A DNA stretch of 64,000 bases, taken from assembly GCF_036237315.1 (NCBI RefSeq), contig NZ_CP108356.1:4026501-4090500 (forward strand). Direction: 5' to 3'. The notes beneath the pieces were generated by a model, which saw nothing but the letters and a program-made list of their open reading frames with translations, did no database searches and was not told where the DNA came from. The first letter of the stretch is position 1; the number at the start of each line of letters is the position of its first letter. Positions 17,273 to 26,452 of the stretch are shown in pieces. The DNA comes from Streptomyces sp. NBC_01351. GTDB lineage: Bacteria; Actinomycetota; Actinomycetes; Streptomycetales; Streptomycetaceae. The translations under genes were made by a program, and so were the position numbers.

Positions 17273-20200
17273 GTGAGCAGCAGGCCATCCCGAGGCGCTG
17301 CTCGCCTCGCAGCAATACTCGACGCTCTTCCGGACGCGCTGTTGCTCGTCAACGCCAACGGCACGGTCGTCAACGCCAATTCGATCGCCCTCGAGGTCAT
17401 GGAGAGCCCCGGAACCGGGCTCGTCGGCCGGGGCGTGCTCGACCTCCTGCCCGAGTTCGACTCCAAGCTGATCCCCGGCTCCATGCGCCGGCCCGGCGAG
17501 GACGAAGGCGGCCGCGCCACACCCAAACGGATGATCGCGCGCCGCACCGACGGCTCCGAGTTCCCCGTCGAGGTCACCGCAGCCCACCTCGACGGACGTG
17601 ACGCCTACCGCGAGCCGCAACCCGGCTACACCGGCGACGAACTGCTGATGCTCGTCGTACGGGACCTCGCGGAGACCGTGGACACCGAGGCCGAGCTGGC
17701 CCGCTCCCAGCGGCAGACCGAGATGATCCTGCGCGCGGCCGCCGAGGGCGTCGTCGGCACCGACACCGACGGGCGGGTGGTGCTGGTCAATCCCGCCGCC
17801 GCCCAGATCCTCGGCTACCGGGCCACCGACCTCGGCAACCGCGAACTGCACGGCCTGGTCCAGCACTCGCGCGCCGACGGCTCGCCGTTCCCCTTCGACG
17901 AGTCCCCGCTCGCCGACACCCTGCGCAGCGGCCGCAAGCACCGCGTACGCGGGCAGGTGCTGTGGAACAAGGCCGGCCAGCCGGTCGCCGTCGACCTGAC
18001 CACCTCCCCCGTGCGGGACGGTGAGCAGCTCGTCGGCGCCGTCATGACCTTCACCGACCGGCGGCCCTACGACGCCCTCGCCGCGCGGCACGCGCAGTTG
18101 CTGGCCGTCCTCGGCGAATCGCTGCGCGGGCCCCTGGACGAGCTCCGCGGGGAGCTGGCCACGCTGGCGGCCGACGACGCCGGGCAGCTCTGGCCCGAGG
18201 CCAACCAGCTGCTGCACCACCTGGCAGCCGGGTACTCACGGATGACCACGCTCGTGGACAACGTGCTCGGCTATCAGCGCCTGGACTCGGGCAGCGACAG
18301 GCTCAGCAAGAAGAAGGTCCTGATCAACGACGTCGTCAAGGCCGGCGTCGACGGCGCGGTCGAGCTGATCGGACCTGGCCGCGCGCAGTTCGCCGTGCAC
18401 GCGCCGACGATCGAGGCCGAGGTGGACGCGGAGCGCGTCGCGACCGCCCTCGCCCATCTGGTCGCGGACGTCGCCGGGGTCGACGCCACCGGCAAGACCC
18501 GCCAGGGCAGCGGGTACAGCGACTCGACGATCGTGGTGGCCGCCGCGCAGCGCGGTGACGTCGTACGGATCGAGGTCCGCGGGCCGTACGAGGGCGGGAA
18601 CCCCGTCCATGAGCCGATCGTGCGGGGCATCGTGGCCGCGCACGGAGGCGTGCTCCAGACCGTGGAGGTTCCGGGCGCGCCCGGAGGGGCCTACGTGCTG
18701 GAGCTCCCCCTGGGTTCGGGAGCCGGGACGGTGACCCTGCCGGAGCCGGCTGAGGAGCCCTCCGCCGGCCCTGCCGCGGACGGCTCCGGGACGGCCGGGG
18801 ACGCGGCCCCCGGGAAGGTCTCCGGCGGGCGCCGGGGCCGGCGCGGCGTGGACGCCTTCCTGGAGGACGAGACGGCGGGCCCCGAAGCCGCGCAGGCCGA
18901 CCGGGTCGGGGGCGCGCTGGCGCTGCCGTCCGGGCGGCGGCGCGCGGGCGAAGCCGACGCGGGGCCGGAGCTCGCACAGTCCCCGGTGAACCCGGCCGGA
19001 CTCGGCACCGGCCGCAGGCGCGGCCGGGCCGGCGACGTCAGCGGCGGGACCGACATCGAGGGCCGGGGCACGCCCGGGGGCATCGGGGGGCCCGACGGCT
19101 TCGGAGGCCAGGGCGGCCCCGCCGCCATCGCAGGGCCCGCTTCCATCGCAGGGCCCGGCGGCATCGGGGCCCAGAGCGGGCCCGGCGCCCTCAGGGGCCA
19201 GGGCGGGCCTGGCGGCATCGGAGCACCGGGCGGACCCGGCGGGTCCGAGCAGCCTGTCCCGCCGCAGGGCACTGGTGTGCCCGCGCTGCCGGCCGTTCCC
19301 CCGGTCCCGGTGACCGAGCACCCCGCCGGGCGGCGCCGCGCGCTGGGTCCGGCCGGGCCCGCGCAGCCCGGCGGTCCCGTGCCCGCGACCGGGCTCGGCC
19401 CGACGCCCGCTCCCACCCGGCCCATCGCCCCCGAGGGCGGTTTCGCACTGCCCGCCGGACCGACGCCGGCCCCCTCCGCTCCGCAGACCCCCGCGATGGC
19501 TGGCCCGGCCCCCGCTCCCGCCGAGGCCGACGCCGACGCCCCCGGCGGTCGGCGCGGGCGCCGGGTGCTGGGCGCGCCCTCCGCCGACCCCGAAGCCCCC
19601 GCCGCGCAGGCCGCCGCGGGCGCGGAGGAGCCCGTACCACCGACCGGGCGGCGGCGTGCGCTGTCCGCCGCTCCGGCATGGCCGCTCCCGGCGGCCCGGA
19701 CCGCCCCCGAGGACGGCGAGTCGGGCCAGGTCGCGCTGCCCGCGGCCCGGCAGCCGCAGGACACCCCCGTGGAGGGCCAGGCCGGGGAGCCGATCAGCGT
19801 GCGCGCCCTCGGCACCCTCGGCCAGGGCATCTCCGTCGATACCACCGGCACCGGCTCGGGTTCCGGCCGTCGGCGCCGGCTCGCCGAGCCCGCTCCGCAG
19901 GGACGGGCCTTCGCCATAGGGGCCCCGGAGGCAGGCTCCGACGAGGGCCCCGAGCCGCTGGACGGCCCGGGCGGCGCCGTCGAGGTGGTCAACCGCCCCG
20001 TGCCCGTACCGGTGGACGACGAGCTGCCGCCGGAGCCCCTGGACAACCCGCGCCGCCTCCTGGTGTGGCCCGCCCCCGACGTGCAGACGCAGCAGGCGCT
20101 CAGCGACCGCGGCTACCGCCCGGTGATCGTGCACTCCCGCGAGGAGGTGGACGCGCAGATCGCGGCGTTCCCCGCCGCGCTGTTCGTGGACCCGCTGACC

Positions 20201-20749
20201 GGGCCGATCACCCGCACCGCCCTGCAGTCCCTGCGCCAGGCCGCGGTGGCCGCCGAGGTGCCCGTGCTGGTCACGGCAGGGCTGGGGCACGCCACGCGCG
20301 AGGCGGCGTACGGCGCCGATCCGGCCGTGCTGCTCAAGGCGCTGGCGCCGAGGGACAGCGAGCAGCACCCCTCCCGGGTGCTGCTGATCGAGGAACGCGA
20401 CGAGATCGCGACGGCACTCACCGCCGCCCTGGAGCGGCGCGGGCTCCAGGTCGCCCGGGCGGGCGCCGACACCGACGCGGTGGAAACGGCGACGCGGATG
20501 CGACCCAACCTGGTCGTCATGGACCTGATGCAGGTGCGCCGCCGCCGGGCCGGGATCGTGGACTGGCTGCGCGCCAACGGGCAGTTGAACCGCACCCCGC
20601 TGGTCGTCTACACGGCGACGGGCATCGATCCGGCGGAGCTGCCGAAGCTGGCTTCCGGGGAGAGCGTGCTCTTCCTCGCCGAGCGGGCCACCACGACGGA
20701 CGTGCAGGGTCGCATCGTGGACCTACTGGCCAAGATCGGCACCAACTAG
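17273..20749 (+). CDS. PAS/degenerate histidine-kinase protein with long linker and two receiver-like domains
   Basis: 1158 residues from GTG 17273 with GGGAGGAAG ribosome site. Order: PAS 1 (about 8-130, ILDALPDALLLVNANGTVV), PAS 2 (about 145-255, ILRAAAEGVVGTDTDGRVVLVNPAAAQILGY), a dimerisation-like helix pair near 265-330, an ATPase-like region (about 330-475), a roughly 440-residue Pro/Gly/Ala linker, then two receiver-like domains (about 925-1035 and 1035-1155). The phosphoacceptor box SHELRTPL is replaced by GESLRGPLDEL (no His, near 281) and the N box by ALAHLVADVAGV, so kinase activity is unlikely. Receivers keep Asp in FVDPLTG (about 970) and VVMDLMQV (about 1082). Probably a scaffold or sensor; role unknown. 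Confidence 0.78.
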   Translation: MSSRPSRGAARLAAILDALPDALLLVNANGTVVNANSIALEVMESPGTGLVGRGVLDLLPEFDSKLIPGSMRRPGEDEGGRATPKRMIARRTDGSEFPVEVTAAHLDGRDAYREPQPGYTGDELLMLVVRDLAETVDTEAELARSQRQTEMILRAAAEGVVGTDTDGRVVLVNPAAAQILGYRATDLGNRELHGLVQHSRADGSPFPFDESPLADTLRSGRKHRVRGQVLWNKAGQPVAVDLTTSPVRDGEQLVGAVMTFTDRRPYDALAARHAQLLAVLGESLRGPLDELRGELATLAADDAGQLWPEANQLLHHLAAGYSRMTTLVDNVLGYQRLDSGSDRLSKKKVLINDVVKAGVDGAVELIGPGRAQFAVHAPTIEAEVDAERVATALAHLVADVAGVDATGKTRQGSGYSDSTIVVAAAQRGDVVRIEVRGPYEGGNPVHEPIVRGIVAAHGGVLQTVEVPGAPGGAYVLELPLGSGAGTVTLPEPAEEPSAGPAADGSGTAGDAAPGKVSGGRRGRRGVDAFLEDETAGPEAAQADRVGGALALPSGRRRAGEADAGPELAQSPVNPAGLGTGRRRGRAGDVSGGTDIEGRGTPGGIGGPDGFGGQGGPAAIAGPASIAGPGGIGAQSGPGALRGQGGPGGIGAPGGPGGSEQPVPPQGTGVPALPAVPPVPVTEHPAGRRRALGPAGPAQPGGPVPATGLGPTPAPTRPIAPEGGFALPAGPTPAPSAPQTPAMAGPAPAPAEADADAPGGRRGRRVLGAPSADPEAPAAQAAAGAEEPVPPTGRRRALSAAPAWPLPAARTAPEDGESGQVALPAARQPQDTPVEGQAGEPISVRALGTLGQGISVDTTGTGSGSGRRRRLAEPAPQGRAFAIGAPEAGSDEGPEPLDGPGGAVEVVNRPVPVPVDDELPPEPLDNPRRLLVWPAPDVQTQQALSDRGYRPVIVHSREEVDAQIAAFPAALFVDPLTGPITRTALQSLRQAAVAAEVPVLVTAGLGHATREAAYGADPAVLLKALAPRDSEQHPSRVLLIEERDEIATALTAALERRGLQVARAGADTDAVETATRMRPNLVVMDLMQVRRRRAGIVDWLRANGQLNRTPLVVYTATGIDPAELPKLASGESVLFLAERATTTDVQGRIVDLLAKIGTN

Positions 20750-20762
20750 TCATCCTGGCCCG

Positions 20763-21338
20763 ATGGCCATCTTCGACACGACCGAGCAGAGCGTCCCCGC
20801 CGACAACGGGGAGGTGAATCTGCTCATCGCCCGGCAGGTGGAGCCCGGGTACGAGGAGACCTTTGAGGCCTGGGCCCACGGCATCCTGGAGACGGCCGCG
20901 AGCTTCCCGGACCACCTCGGGTACGGGCTCTTCCGCCCCGCGACCGAGGGCGGGCCCTGGTTCCTGGTCCACCGCTTCCGCAACCAGGCCGCGTTCCAGC
21001 GCTGGCAGGACTCGCCCGAGCGGGCCCAGTGGTTCTCCAACTGCCTCGGCCACCACCACACCGAGATAGCCCGCCGGGAACTGCACGGCATGGAGACCTG
21101 GTTCGCCAAGCCGGGTACGACCCGGCCCGCGCCGCCGAGGTGGAAGATGGTGATCAGCTCGGGGCTGGCCATCTTCCCCATCTCGCTCATCGGCAACGCG
21201 GTGCTCGGGCCGTACCTGGTGGATCTGCACTTCGTGCTGCGCACGGCAGCCTTCGCCGTCGTGTTCAGCACCCTGATGACCTACGTCGCCATGCCCGGCA
21301 TCAGCAAGCTGCTGCGGCCGTGGCTCACCAAGGGGTGA
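20763..21338 (+). CDS. membrane-associated ABM-domain protein
   Basis: 191 residues, 13 bp after the preceding gene. N-terminal half is an antibiotic-biosynthesis-monooxygenase fold (VNLLIARQVEPGYEETFEAWAHGILETAASFPDHLGYGLFRP, WFLVHRFRNQAAFQRWQDSPERAQW). The C-terminal 60 residues form two membrane helices (VISSGLAIFPISLIGNAVLGPYLV and LRTAAFAVVFSTLMTYVAMPGI). This ABM-plus-two-helix layout is a known bacterial family of unknown function. Confidence 0.8.
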   Translation: MAIFDTTEQSVPADNGEVNLLIARQVEPGYEETFEAWAHGILETAASFPDHLGYGLFRPATEGGPWFLVHRFRNQAAFQRWQDSPERAQWFSNCLGHHHTEIARRELHGMETWFAKPGTTRPAPPRWKMVISSGLAIFPISLIGNAVLGPYLVDLHFVLRTAAFAVVFSTLMTYVAMPGISKLLRPWLTKG

Positions 21339-21344
21339 CGCAGG

Positions 21345-22994
21345 TCAGCCGAGGGTGGTGACCTCCAGCTCGCCGTCCGCGTACTGCTTGCGGATCACCT
21401 TCTTGTCGAACTTGCCGACGCTGGTCTTGGGCACCTCCGCGATGAGCGTCCAGCGCTCCGGAAGCTGCCACTTGGCGATCGACTGGCCGAGGAACTCGCG
21501 CAGCCCCGTGTAGTCCACGGTCGCGCCCGCCTTGAGCACGACGGTGGCCAGCGGGCGCTCGCCCCACTTGTCGTCGGGGACGGCGACGACAGCGGCCTCT
21601 GCGACCTCGGGGTGCGCCATCAGCGCGTTCTCCAGCGCCACGCTGGAGATCCACTCGCCACCGGACTTGATGACGTCCTTGGCCCGGTCGGTGAGGGTGA
21701 GGAAGCCGTCGGGGCTGATGACGCCGACGTCTCCGGTCTTGAGCCAGCCGTCCTCGCTGAACTTGTCCTCGGGACGGAAGGGCTCGCCGGCCGCGCCGCC
21801 GTAGTAGGCGCCCGCGATCCACGCGCCGCGCACCTCCAGCTCGCCCGCCGACTCACCGTCCCAGGGCAGGTGGTCACCGCCCGGACCCACCAGGCGGGCC
21901 TCGACGCCGGCCGGGAAACGGCCCTGGGTGATCCGGTACGGCCACTCTTCCTCGGCGCTCAGACCGGCCGGCGGGTGCGCCATCGTGCCGAGCGGGGAGG
22001 TCTCGGTCATGCCCCATGCGTGGCAGAGGCGGACGCCGAGCTTGTCGTAGGCCTCCATCAGGGCGGGCGGACAGGCCGCGCCGCCGATGGTGACCTGCTT
22101 CATCGAGGAGAGGTCGCGCGGGTTGGCGGTGACCTCGGCGAGCAGTCCCTGCCAGATCGTCGGGACGGCCGCCGCGTGGCTGGGCTTCTCCCGCTCGATC
22201 ATCTCGGCGAGCGGGCCGGGCTGGAGGAAGCGGTCCGGCATCAGCATGTTGATGCCGGTCATGAAGGTGGCGTGCGGCAGGCCCCACGCGTTCACGTGGA
22301 ACTGCGGAACCACGACCAGGGTGGTGTCCCTGTCGTTCAGTCCCATCGACTCGGCCATGTTGACCTGCATGGAGTGCAGGTAGATCGAGCGGTGCGAGTA
22401 GACGACGCCCTTGGGGTCCCCGGTGGTGCCGGAGGTGTAGCACATCGCCGCTGCCTGGCGCTCGTCCAGCTCGGGCCAGTCGTAGCTGTCCGGGCGGCCC
22501 GCGATGAGCTCCTCGTACTCGTGCACGCGGACGTCCAGGCCGTCGAGCGAGGAGCGGTCGCCCACGCCGGCGACGACGACGTGCTCGACGGTCGGCAGGT
22601 GCGGCAGCAGCGGCGCGAGGAGCGGCAGCAGGCTGCCGTTGACCAGCACGACCCGGTCGACCGCGTGGTTGACGATGAAGACCAGCTGCTCGGGAGGGAG
22701 CCTCAGGTTCAGGGTGTGCAGGACCGCGCCCATGGAAGGGATCGCGAAGTACGCCTCGACGTGCTCGGCGTTGTTCCACATGAGGGTGGCGACCCGGTCG
22801 TCCTGCTGTACCCCGAGCTCGTCGCGCAGGGCGTTGGCGAGGCGGGTGGCGCGGGTACCGATCTCGGCGAAGCTGCGGCGGTGCGGCTCGGCCTCCCCGG
22901 TCCAGGTGGTGACCTGGGACTTCCCGTGGATCGTCATCCCGTGTCGGAGTATGCGGGTGACGAGGAGCGGTACGTCCTGCATGGTGCTCAGCAA
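21345..22994 (-). CDS. long-chain fatty-acid--CoA ligase (acyl-CoA synthetase)
   Basis: 549 residues. The start is a TTG at 22994 six bases after GGGAGGAC; an in-frame ATG lies 12 bp later. Adenylate-forming family landmarks: [18 protein letters not shown] (P-loop), [12 protein letters not shown] (A5), [35 protein letters not shown] (A7-A8) and [17 protein letters not shown] (A10 Lys). It activates a fatty or other carboxylic acid to acyl-AMP then acyl-CoA. Convergent with the ABM gene and upstream of an intergenic region with two parS sites. Confidence 0.92.
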   Translation of the reverse strand: MLSTMQDVPLLVTRILRHGMTIHGKSQVTTWTGEAEPHRRSFAEIGTRATRLANALRDELGVQQDDRVATLMWNNAEHVEAYFAIPSMGAVLHTLNLRLPPEQLVFIVNHAVDRVVLVNGSLLPLLAPLLPHLPTVEHVVVAGVGDRSSLDGLDVRVHEYEELIAGRPDSYDWPELDERQAAAMCYTSGTTGDPKGVVYSHRSIYLHSMQVNMAESMGLNDRDTTLVVVPQFHVNAWGLPHATFMTGINMLMPDRFLQPGPLAEMIEREKPSHAAAVPTIWQGLLAEVTANPRDLSSMKQVTIGGAACPPALMEAYDKLGVRLCHAWGMTETSPLGTMAHPPAGLSAEEEWPYRITQGRFPAGVEARLVGPGGDHLPWDGESAGELEVRGAWIAGAYYGGAAGEPFRPEDKFSEDGWLKTGDVGVISPDGFLTLTDRAKDVIKSGGEWISSVALENALMAHPEVAEAAVVAVPDDKWGERPLATVVLKAGATVDYTGLREFLGQSIAKWQLPERWTLIAEVPKTSVGKFDKKVIRKQYADGELEVTTLG

Positions 22995-23099
22995 AGCGTC
23001 CTCCCGGTGAGCGCTACGGCGCTGGGGCGGCTACGGATGCTGCCGATTCTGCGCACGTACCGGTCGGCATGTCACTACCCGGGAGTAGAAACAAGGCTG

Positions 23100-23115
23100 T
23101 GTTTCACGTGAAACA
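23100..23115. other. parS chromosome-partition site
   Basis: Perfect TGTTTCACGTGAAACA in the intergenic region between the acyl-CoA ligase and the SigE-family sigma gene, 49 bp from a second copy. Confidence 0.92.
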
Positions 23116-23148
23116 TCCTCCTGGTGCCCTTCGTCCCCTGCGTCCTCT

Positions 23149-23164
23149 GGTTTCACGTGAAACA
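23149..23164. other. parS chromosome-partition site (one mismatch)
   Basis: GGTTTCACGTGAAACA: the 14-bp core is exact, only the first base differs from consensus. Forms a close pair with the site at 23100. Confidence 0.85.
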
Positions 23165-23191
23165 TCGGCAGGGCCGGGGTACCGTCGACGG

Positions 23192-23725
23192 TCAGCGGAC
23201 GGGCGTGAGTTCCGGGTCCTCGCGGAGCTTGACCAGCGCTCGGGAGACGGCGCTCTTGACCGTGCCCACCGAGACCCCCAGCAGCTCGGCGGTCTGCACT
23301 TCACTCAGGTCCTCGTAGTAGCGCAGCACGACCATGGCCCGCTGCCTGTCGGGCAGCCTCGTCACCGCGCGCCACATCGCGTCCCGCAGGGCCTGCGCCT
23401 CCGCGGGGTCGGCGGCCGGGGCATCCTCGGTCTCCGGCAGCTCGTCGCAACTGAACTCGTCCACCTTGCGCTTGCGCCACTGGGAGGTGCGGGTGTTGAC
23501 CAGGGCCCGCCGGACGTAGCCGTCCAGGGCCCGGTGGTCCTCGATCCGGTCCCAGGCCATGTAGGTCTTGGCCAGGGCCGTCTGGAGCAGGTCCTCGGCG
23601 TCGCACGGGTTGGCGGTCAAGGAGCGCGCCGTGCGCATCAGGACCGTGCCGCGGGTCCGGACGTACGCCGAGAACGACGGGTACGGCGTCGGGTTCGAGG
23701 CGAGCGTGCACACAGGCGTGGTCAT
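23192..23725 (-). CDS. SigE-family ECF RNA polymerase sigma factor
   Basis: 177 residues. Region 2: FSAYVRTRGTVLMRTARSLTANPCDAEDLLQTALAKTYMAWDRI; region 4: AVTRLPDRQRAMVVLRYYEDLSEVQTAELLGVSVGTVKSAVSRALVKLRE. The linker is short, as in ECF factors, and the DAEDLLQ and WDRIEDHRALDGYVRRALVNT strings are diagnostic of the Streptomyces SigE (sigma-70 family, ECF41/SigE-like) group. No anti-sigma gene adjoins it in the window. Confidence 0.9.
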   Translation of the reverse strand: MTTPVCTLASNPTPYPSFSAYVRTRGTVLMRTARSLTANPCDAEDLLQTALAKTYMAWDRIEDHRALDGYVRRALVNTRTSQWRKRKVDEFSCDELPETEDAPAADPAEAQALRDAMWRAVTRLPDRQRAMVVLRYYEDLSEVQTAELLGVSVGTVKSAVSRALVKLREDPELTPVR

Positions 23726-23811
23726 GTGTCCACGCTAGGAGCGCCCGCCCGTCATGGGATCGGCCGCAAGTGCCGAAGACGGGTCCGTCTCAGGTTGTAG
23801 GAGTAGGGAAA

Positions 23812-23843
23812 GCCCCACCTCCTGAAGGTGGAGGAGGTGGGGC
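23812..23843 (-). terminator. intrinsic terminator of the thiolase operon
   Basis: GCCCCACCTCC (23812-23822) pairs perfectly with GGAGGTGGGGC (23833-23843), 19 bp beyond the stop of the thiolase-like gene on the minus strand. Confidence 0.75.
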
Positions 23844-23861
23844 CCAACCCTGACGGATCCG

Positions 23862-25028
23862 TCAGCCGTCCGCTCCGAGGATCAGCCCTGAGGTCGGCAC
23901 CCCGGTACCGGCCGTGACGAGTACGCGCGCGGCTCCCTCGACCTGGTTGACGGAGGTGCCGCGCAGCTGGCGGACGGCCTCGGCGATCCCGTTCATGCCG
24001 TGCAGGTACGCCTCCCCGAGCTGGCCGCCGTGGGTGTTGATCGGCAGTGCGTCCGCGGCCACGAAGTCGGCGGCCTCGCCCGGCTTGCAGAAGCCGAACT
24101 CCTCCAGCTGCATCAGCACGAAGGGGGTGAAGTGGTCGTAGAGGATGCCGACGTCGATGTCGGAGGGCCGCAGCCCGCTGGTGCGCCACAGCTGGCGCGC
24201 GACCACGTCCATCTCCGGCAGCCCTGTGAGGTCGTCCCGGTAGAAGGAGGTCATGCCCTCCTGCCGGCGGCCGGCGCCCTGCGCGGCCGCGGTGATCACG
24301 GCGGGCGCGTGCCGCAGGTCCCGGGCCCGCTCGGGCGTGGTGACGATGACGGCCTGGCCACCGTCGGTCTCCTGGCAGCAGTCCAGCAGACGTAGCGGCT
24401 CCACGATCCAACGCGATGCCGCGTGGTCGGCGAGGGTGATGGGCTTGCCGTGGAAGTAGGCGGCGGGGTTGTTCGCGGCGTGCCGGCGGTCGGTGACGGC
24501 GACGTGCCCGAAGGCCTCGGGAGTGAGGTTGTAGGTGTGCAGGTAGCGCTGGGCGGTCATCGCCACCCAGGAGGCGGGGGTCAGCAGCCCCCACGGCAGC
24601 GACCAGCCGAGCGCCGCGCCCTCCGCCGAGGGTTCGCGCTGCTGCACTCCGGAGCCGAAGCGCCGCCCGGACCGCTCGTTGAACGCGCGGTAGCAGACCA
24701 CGACCTCGGCGACCCCGGTGGCGACGGCGAGGGCGGCCTGCTGGACGGTGGCGCAGGCCGCGCCGCCGCCGTAGTGGATGCGGGAGAAGAAGGACAGGTC
24801 CCCGATGCCGGCCGCCTGCGCGACGGTGATCTCCGGGCTCGTGTCCATCGTGAAGGTGACCATGCCGTCGACGTCGGCGGGGGTGAGCCCGGCGTCTTCG
24901 AGGGCGGCGTGCACGGCCTCGACCGCGAGCTTGAGCTCGCTGCGTCCGGAGTCCTTGGAGAACTCGGTCGCTCCGATGCCGGCGATGGCGGCCCTGCCGC
25001 CGAGCTCGTCGCGGGTGCGGACGCTCAT
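23862..25028 (-). CDS. thiolase-like lipid-transfer protein, Ltp2 type
   Basis: 388 residues. SCP-x-type thiolase fold: AAIAGIGATEFSKDSGRSELKLAVEAVHAALEDAGLTPADVDGMV, HYGGGAACATVQQAALAVATGVAEVVVCYRA, and the C-terminal INTHGGQLGEAYLHGMNGIAEAVRQLRG. Members of the Ltp2 group act as retro-aldolases that release propionyl-CoA from the steroid C22 side chain, using a DUF35 partner domain for stability. It is the last of five overlapping minus-strand genes and overlaps the MaoC gene by 4 bp (ATGA). Confidence 0.88.
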   Translation of the reverse strand: MSVRTRDELGGRAAIAGIGATEFSKDSGRSELKLAVEAVHAALEDAGLTPADVDGMVTFTMDTSPEITVAQAAGIGDLSFFSRIHYGGGAACATVQQAALAVATGVAEVVVCYRAFNERSGRRFGSGVQQREPSAEGAALGWSLPWGLLTPASWVAMTAQRYLHTYNLTPEAFGHVAVTDRRHAANNPAAYFHGKPITLADHAASRWIVEPLRLLDCCQETDGGQAVIVTTPERARDLRHAPAVITAAAQGAGRRQEGMTSFYRDDLTGLPEMDVVARQLWRTSGLRPSDIDVGILYDHFTPFVLMQLEEFGFCKPGEAADFVAADALPINTHGGQLGEAYLHGMNGIAEAVRQLRGTSVNQVEGAARVLVTAGTGVPTSGLILGADG

Positions 25029-25423
25029 GCCGACACCTCCGCGGTGACCGTCCCCGACACGTGCCGGCCGATGCCGTTGGCGCCGAGGACGCGGATCTCG
25101 ACGGTGTTCCCCGAGACCGCGGTGACGGTGCCGGTGAGGGTCATCGTGTCGCCCGGATAATTGGGAGCGCCGAGGCGGATGGCCACGCTACGCAGGACGG
25201 CGTGCGGGCCGAGGTGATCCGTGACGTACCGGCCGACCAGGCCGTTCGTGGTCAGGATGTTCATGAAGATGTCCGGGGAGCCCTTCTCCCGTGCGAGCGC
25301 CGCGTCGTGGTGCACGTCCTGGTAGTCACGGGAGGCGATCGCCCCCGCGACGATCAGGGTGCGGGTGACCGGGATCTCCAGCGGCGGCAGTTCCTCGCCG
25401 ACTCTCATGGCGCCGACTCCCAT
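25025..25423 (-). CDS. MaoC-family hydratase subunit, ChsH1-like
   Basis: 132 residues. A single hot-dog domain: VGEELPPLEIPVTRTLIVAGAIASRDYQDVHHDAALAREKGSPDIFMNILTTNGLVGRYVTDHL with the hydratase R/D-x(4)-H signature (RDYQDVHHD) and GAPNYPGDTMTLTGTV. ChsH1 forms a heterotetramer with a MaoC-DUF35 partner (ChsH2); the partner is encoded two genes upstream. Start ATG 25423 lies 3 bp after the stop of the acyl-CoA dehydrogenase gene. Confidence 0.85.
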   Translation of the reverse strand: MGVGAMRVGEELPPLEIPVTRTLIVAGAIASRDYQDVHHDAALAREKGSPDIFMNILTTNGLVGRYVTDHLGPHAVLRSVAIRLGAPNYPGDTMTLTGTVTAVSGNTVEIRVLGANGIGRHVSGTVTAEVSA

Positions 25424-25426
25424 GGC

Positions 25427-26452
25427 TCAGCCCTCCTGCGCCAGCACGGCGCCCAGTTCGGCCAGCAGCTCGCTGCCGCAGCCCAGGTACGCGTCCAGCT
25501 GGCGCCCCCAGAGGAAGTGCCGGTGGACGGGATGGTCCAGGTCGGCGCCCATGCCCCCGTGCAGGTGCTGGCCCGCGTGGACGACGCGTTTGCCCGCCTC
25601 CGATGCCCACCAGGCCGCCGTCAGGGCGTGTTCGCGTGCCGGGAGGCCCTGGTCGATGCGCCAGGCCGCCTCGTACGTGGTGACCCGGATCGCCTCGGTG
25701 TCCATGTGGGCGTCGGCCGCGCGCAGCAGGACCGCCTGGTTCGTGGAGAGCGGCCGGCCGAACTGCTCGCGGGTGGAGGTGTACTCCACCGCCCGGGCCA
25801 GCGAGCCCGCGCAGACGCCCGCCTGGAGCCCGGCGAAGGCGGTCCTGGCGGCTGCGAGGGTGGCTTCGTAGGCGCCGTCGTCCCCGAGTCGTTCGCCCTC
25901 GGCTCCGGTCAGGGTCAGGCGGCCCGCCGACCAGGGGGCGGTGGTCTCCACGGGGGAGGTTCTCACGCCGGGCGCGTCGGTCCGTACGAGCCACAGGGCC
26001 CGGTCGGCGTCGGGGACCAGTACGTGGGTGGCGTCGCGCAGCCAGGGCACGGCGGGGACGGTGCCGGTGAGCCGGTCTCCCTCGGCGGTGATCCGGCCGC
26101 GCGCCGGGAAGGCGCCGGTGGCCACCGCTTCTCCGGTGCCGAGGGCGGGGAGGAGGCGGTCGCGCTGCTCGGCGGTGCCGTGCGCGGCCACCGGGAGGAT
26201 CCCGTACGCACAGGTGGCGGCGTACGGGACCTGCGCGGTGGTGCGGCCCTGCTCCTCCAGAAGCAGGACCAGGCCGAGCAGGCCGACTTCCTCGACGGCG
26301 GCGGTCATGCCAGCCGTGGTGAGGGCCTTCCAGAGCTCGGCGTCACTGCCGGTCCCGGAGGCCCCGAGGCGTTCGTGGGTGGCGAGGTCGCCGAATATCC
26401 GGGCGGCGAGGCCGGCCGCGGCGGCCTGCTCCTCGGAGGGGTGGAAGTCCAT
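25427..26452 (-). CDS. acyl-CoA dehydrogenase, FadE29/ChsE-like
   Basis: 341 residues, somewhat shorter than the classical 380. Acyl-CoA dehydrogenase C-terminal domain is clear: GSLARAVEYTSTREQFGRPLSTNQAVLLRAADAHMDTEAIRVTTYEAAW and HAGQHLHGGMGADLDHPVHRHFLWGRQLDAYLGC. The middle strand domain is divergent, as in the steroid-specific alpha2beta2 dehydrogenases where one partner has lost half its FAD site. ATG 26452 overlaps the stop of the upstream gene (TGATG). Expected to pair with the dehydrogenase at 27414-28565. Confidence 0.88.
   Translation of the reverse strand: MDFHPSEEQAAAAGLAARIFGDLATHERLGASGTGSDAELWKALTTAGMTAAVEEVGLLGLVLLLEEQGRTTAQVPYAATCAYGILPVAAHGTAEQRDRLLPALGTGEAVATGAFPARGRITAEGDRLTGTVPAVPWLRDATHVLVPDADRALWLVRTDAPGVRTSPVETTAPWSAGRLTLTGAEGERLGDDGAYEATLAAARTAFAGLQAGVCAGSLARAVEYTSTREQFGRPLSTNQAVLLRAADAHMDTEAIRVTTYEAAWRIDQGLPAREHALTAAWWASEAGKRVVHAGQHLHGGMGADLDHPVHRHFLWGRQLDAYLGCGSELLAELGAVLAQEG

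Noticed and set aside
18236..20368. 710-residue minus-strand frame opposite the PAS/receiver gene
   Set aside because: Shadow of the Pro/Gly-rich linker; no ribosome site or recognisable domain.
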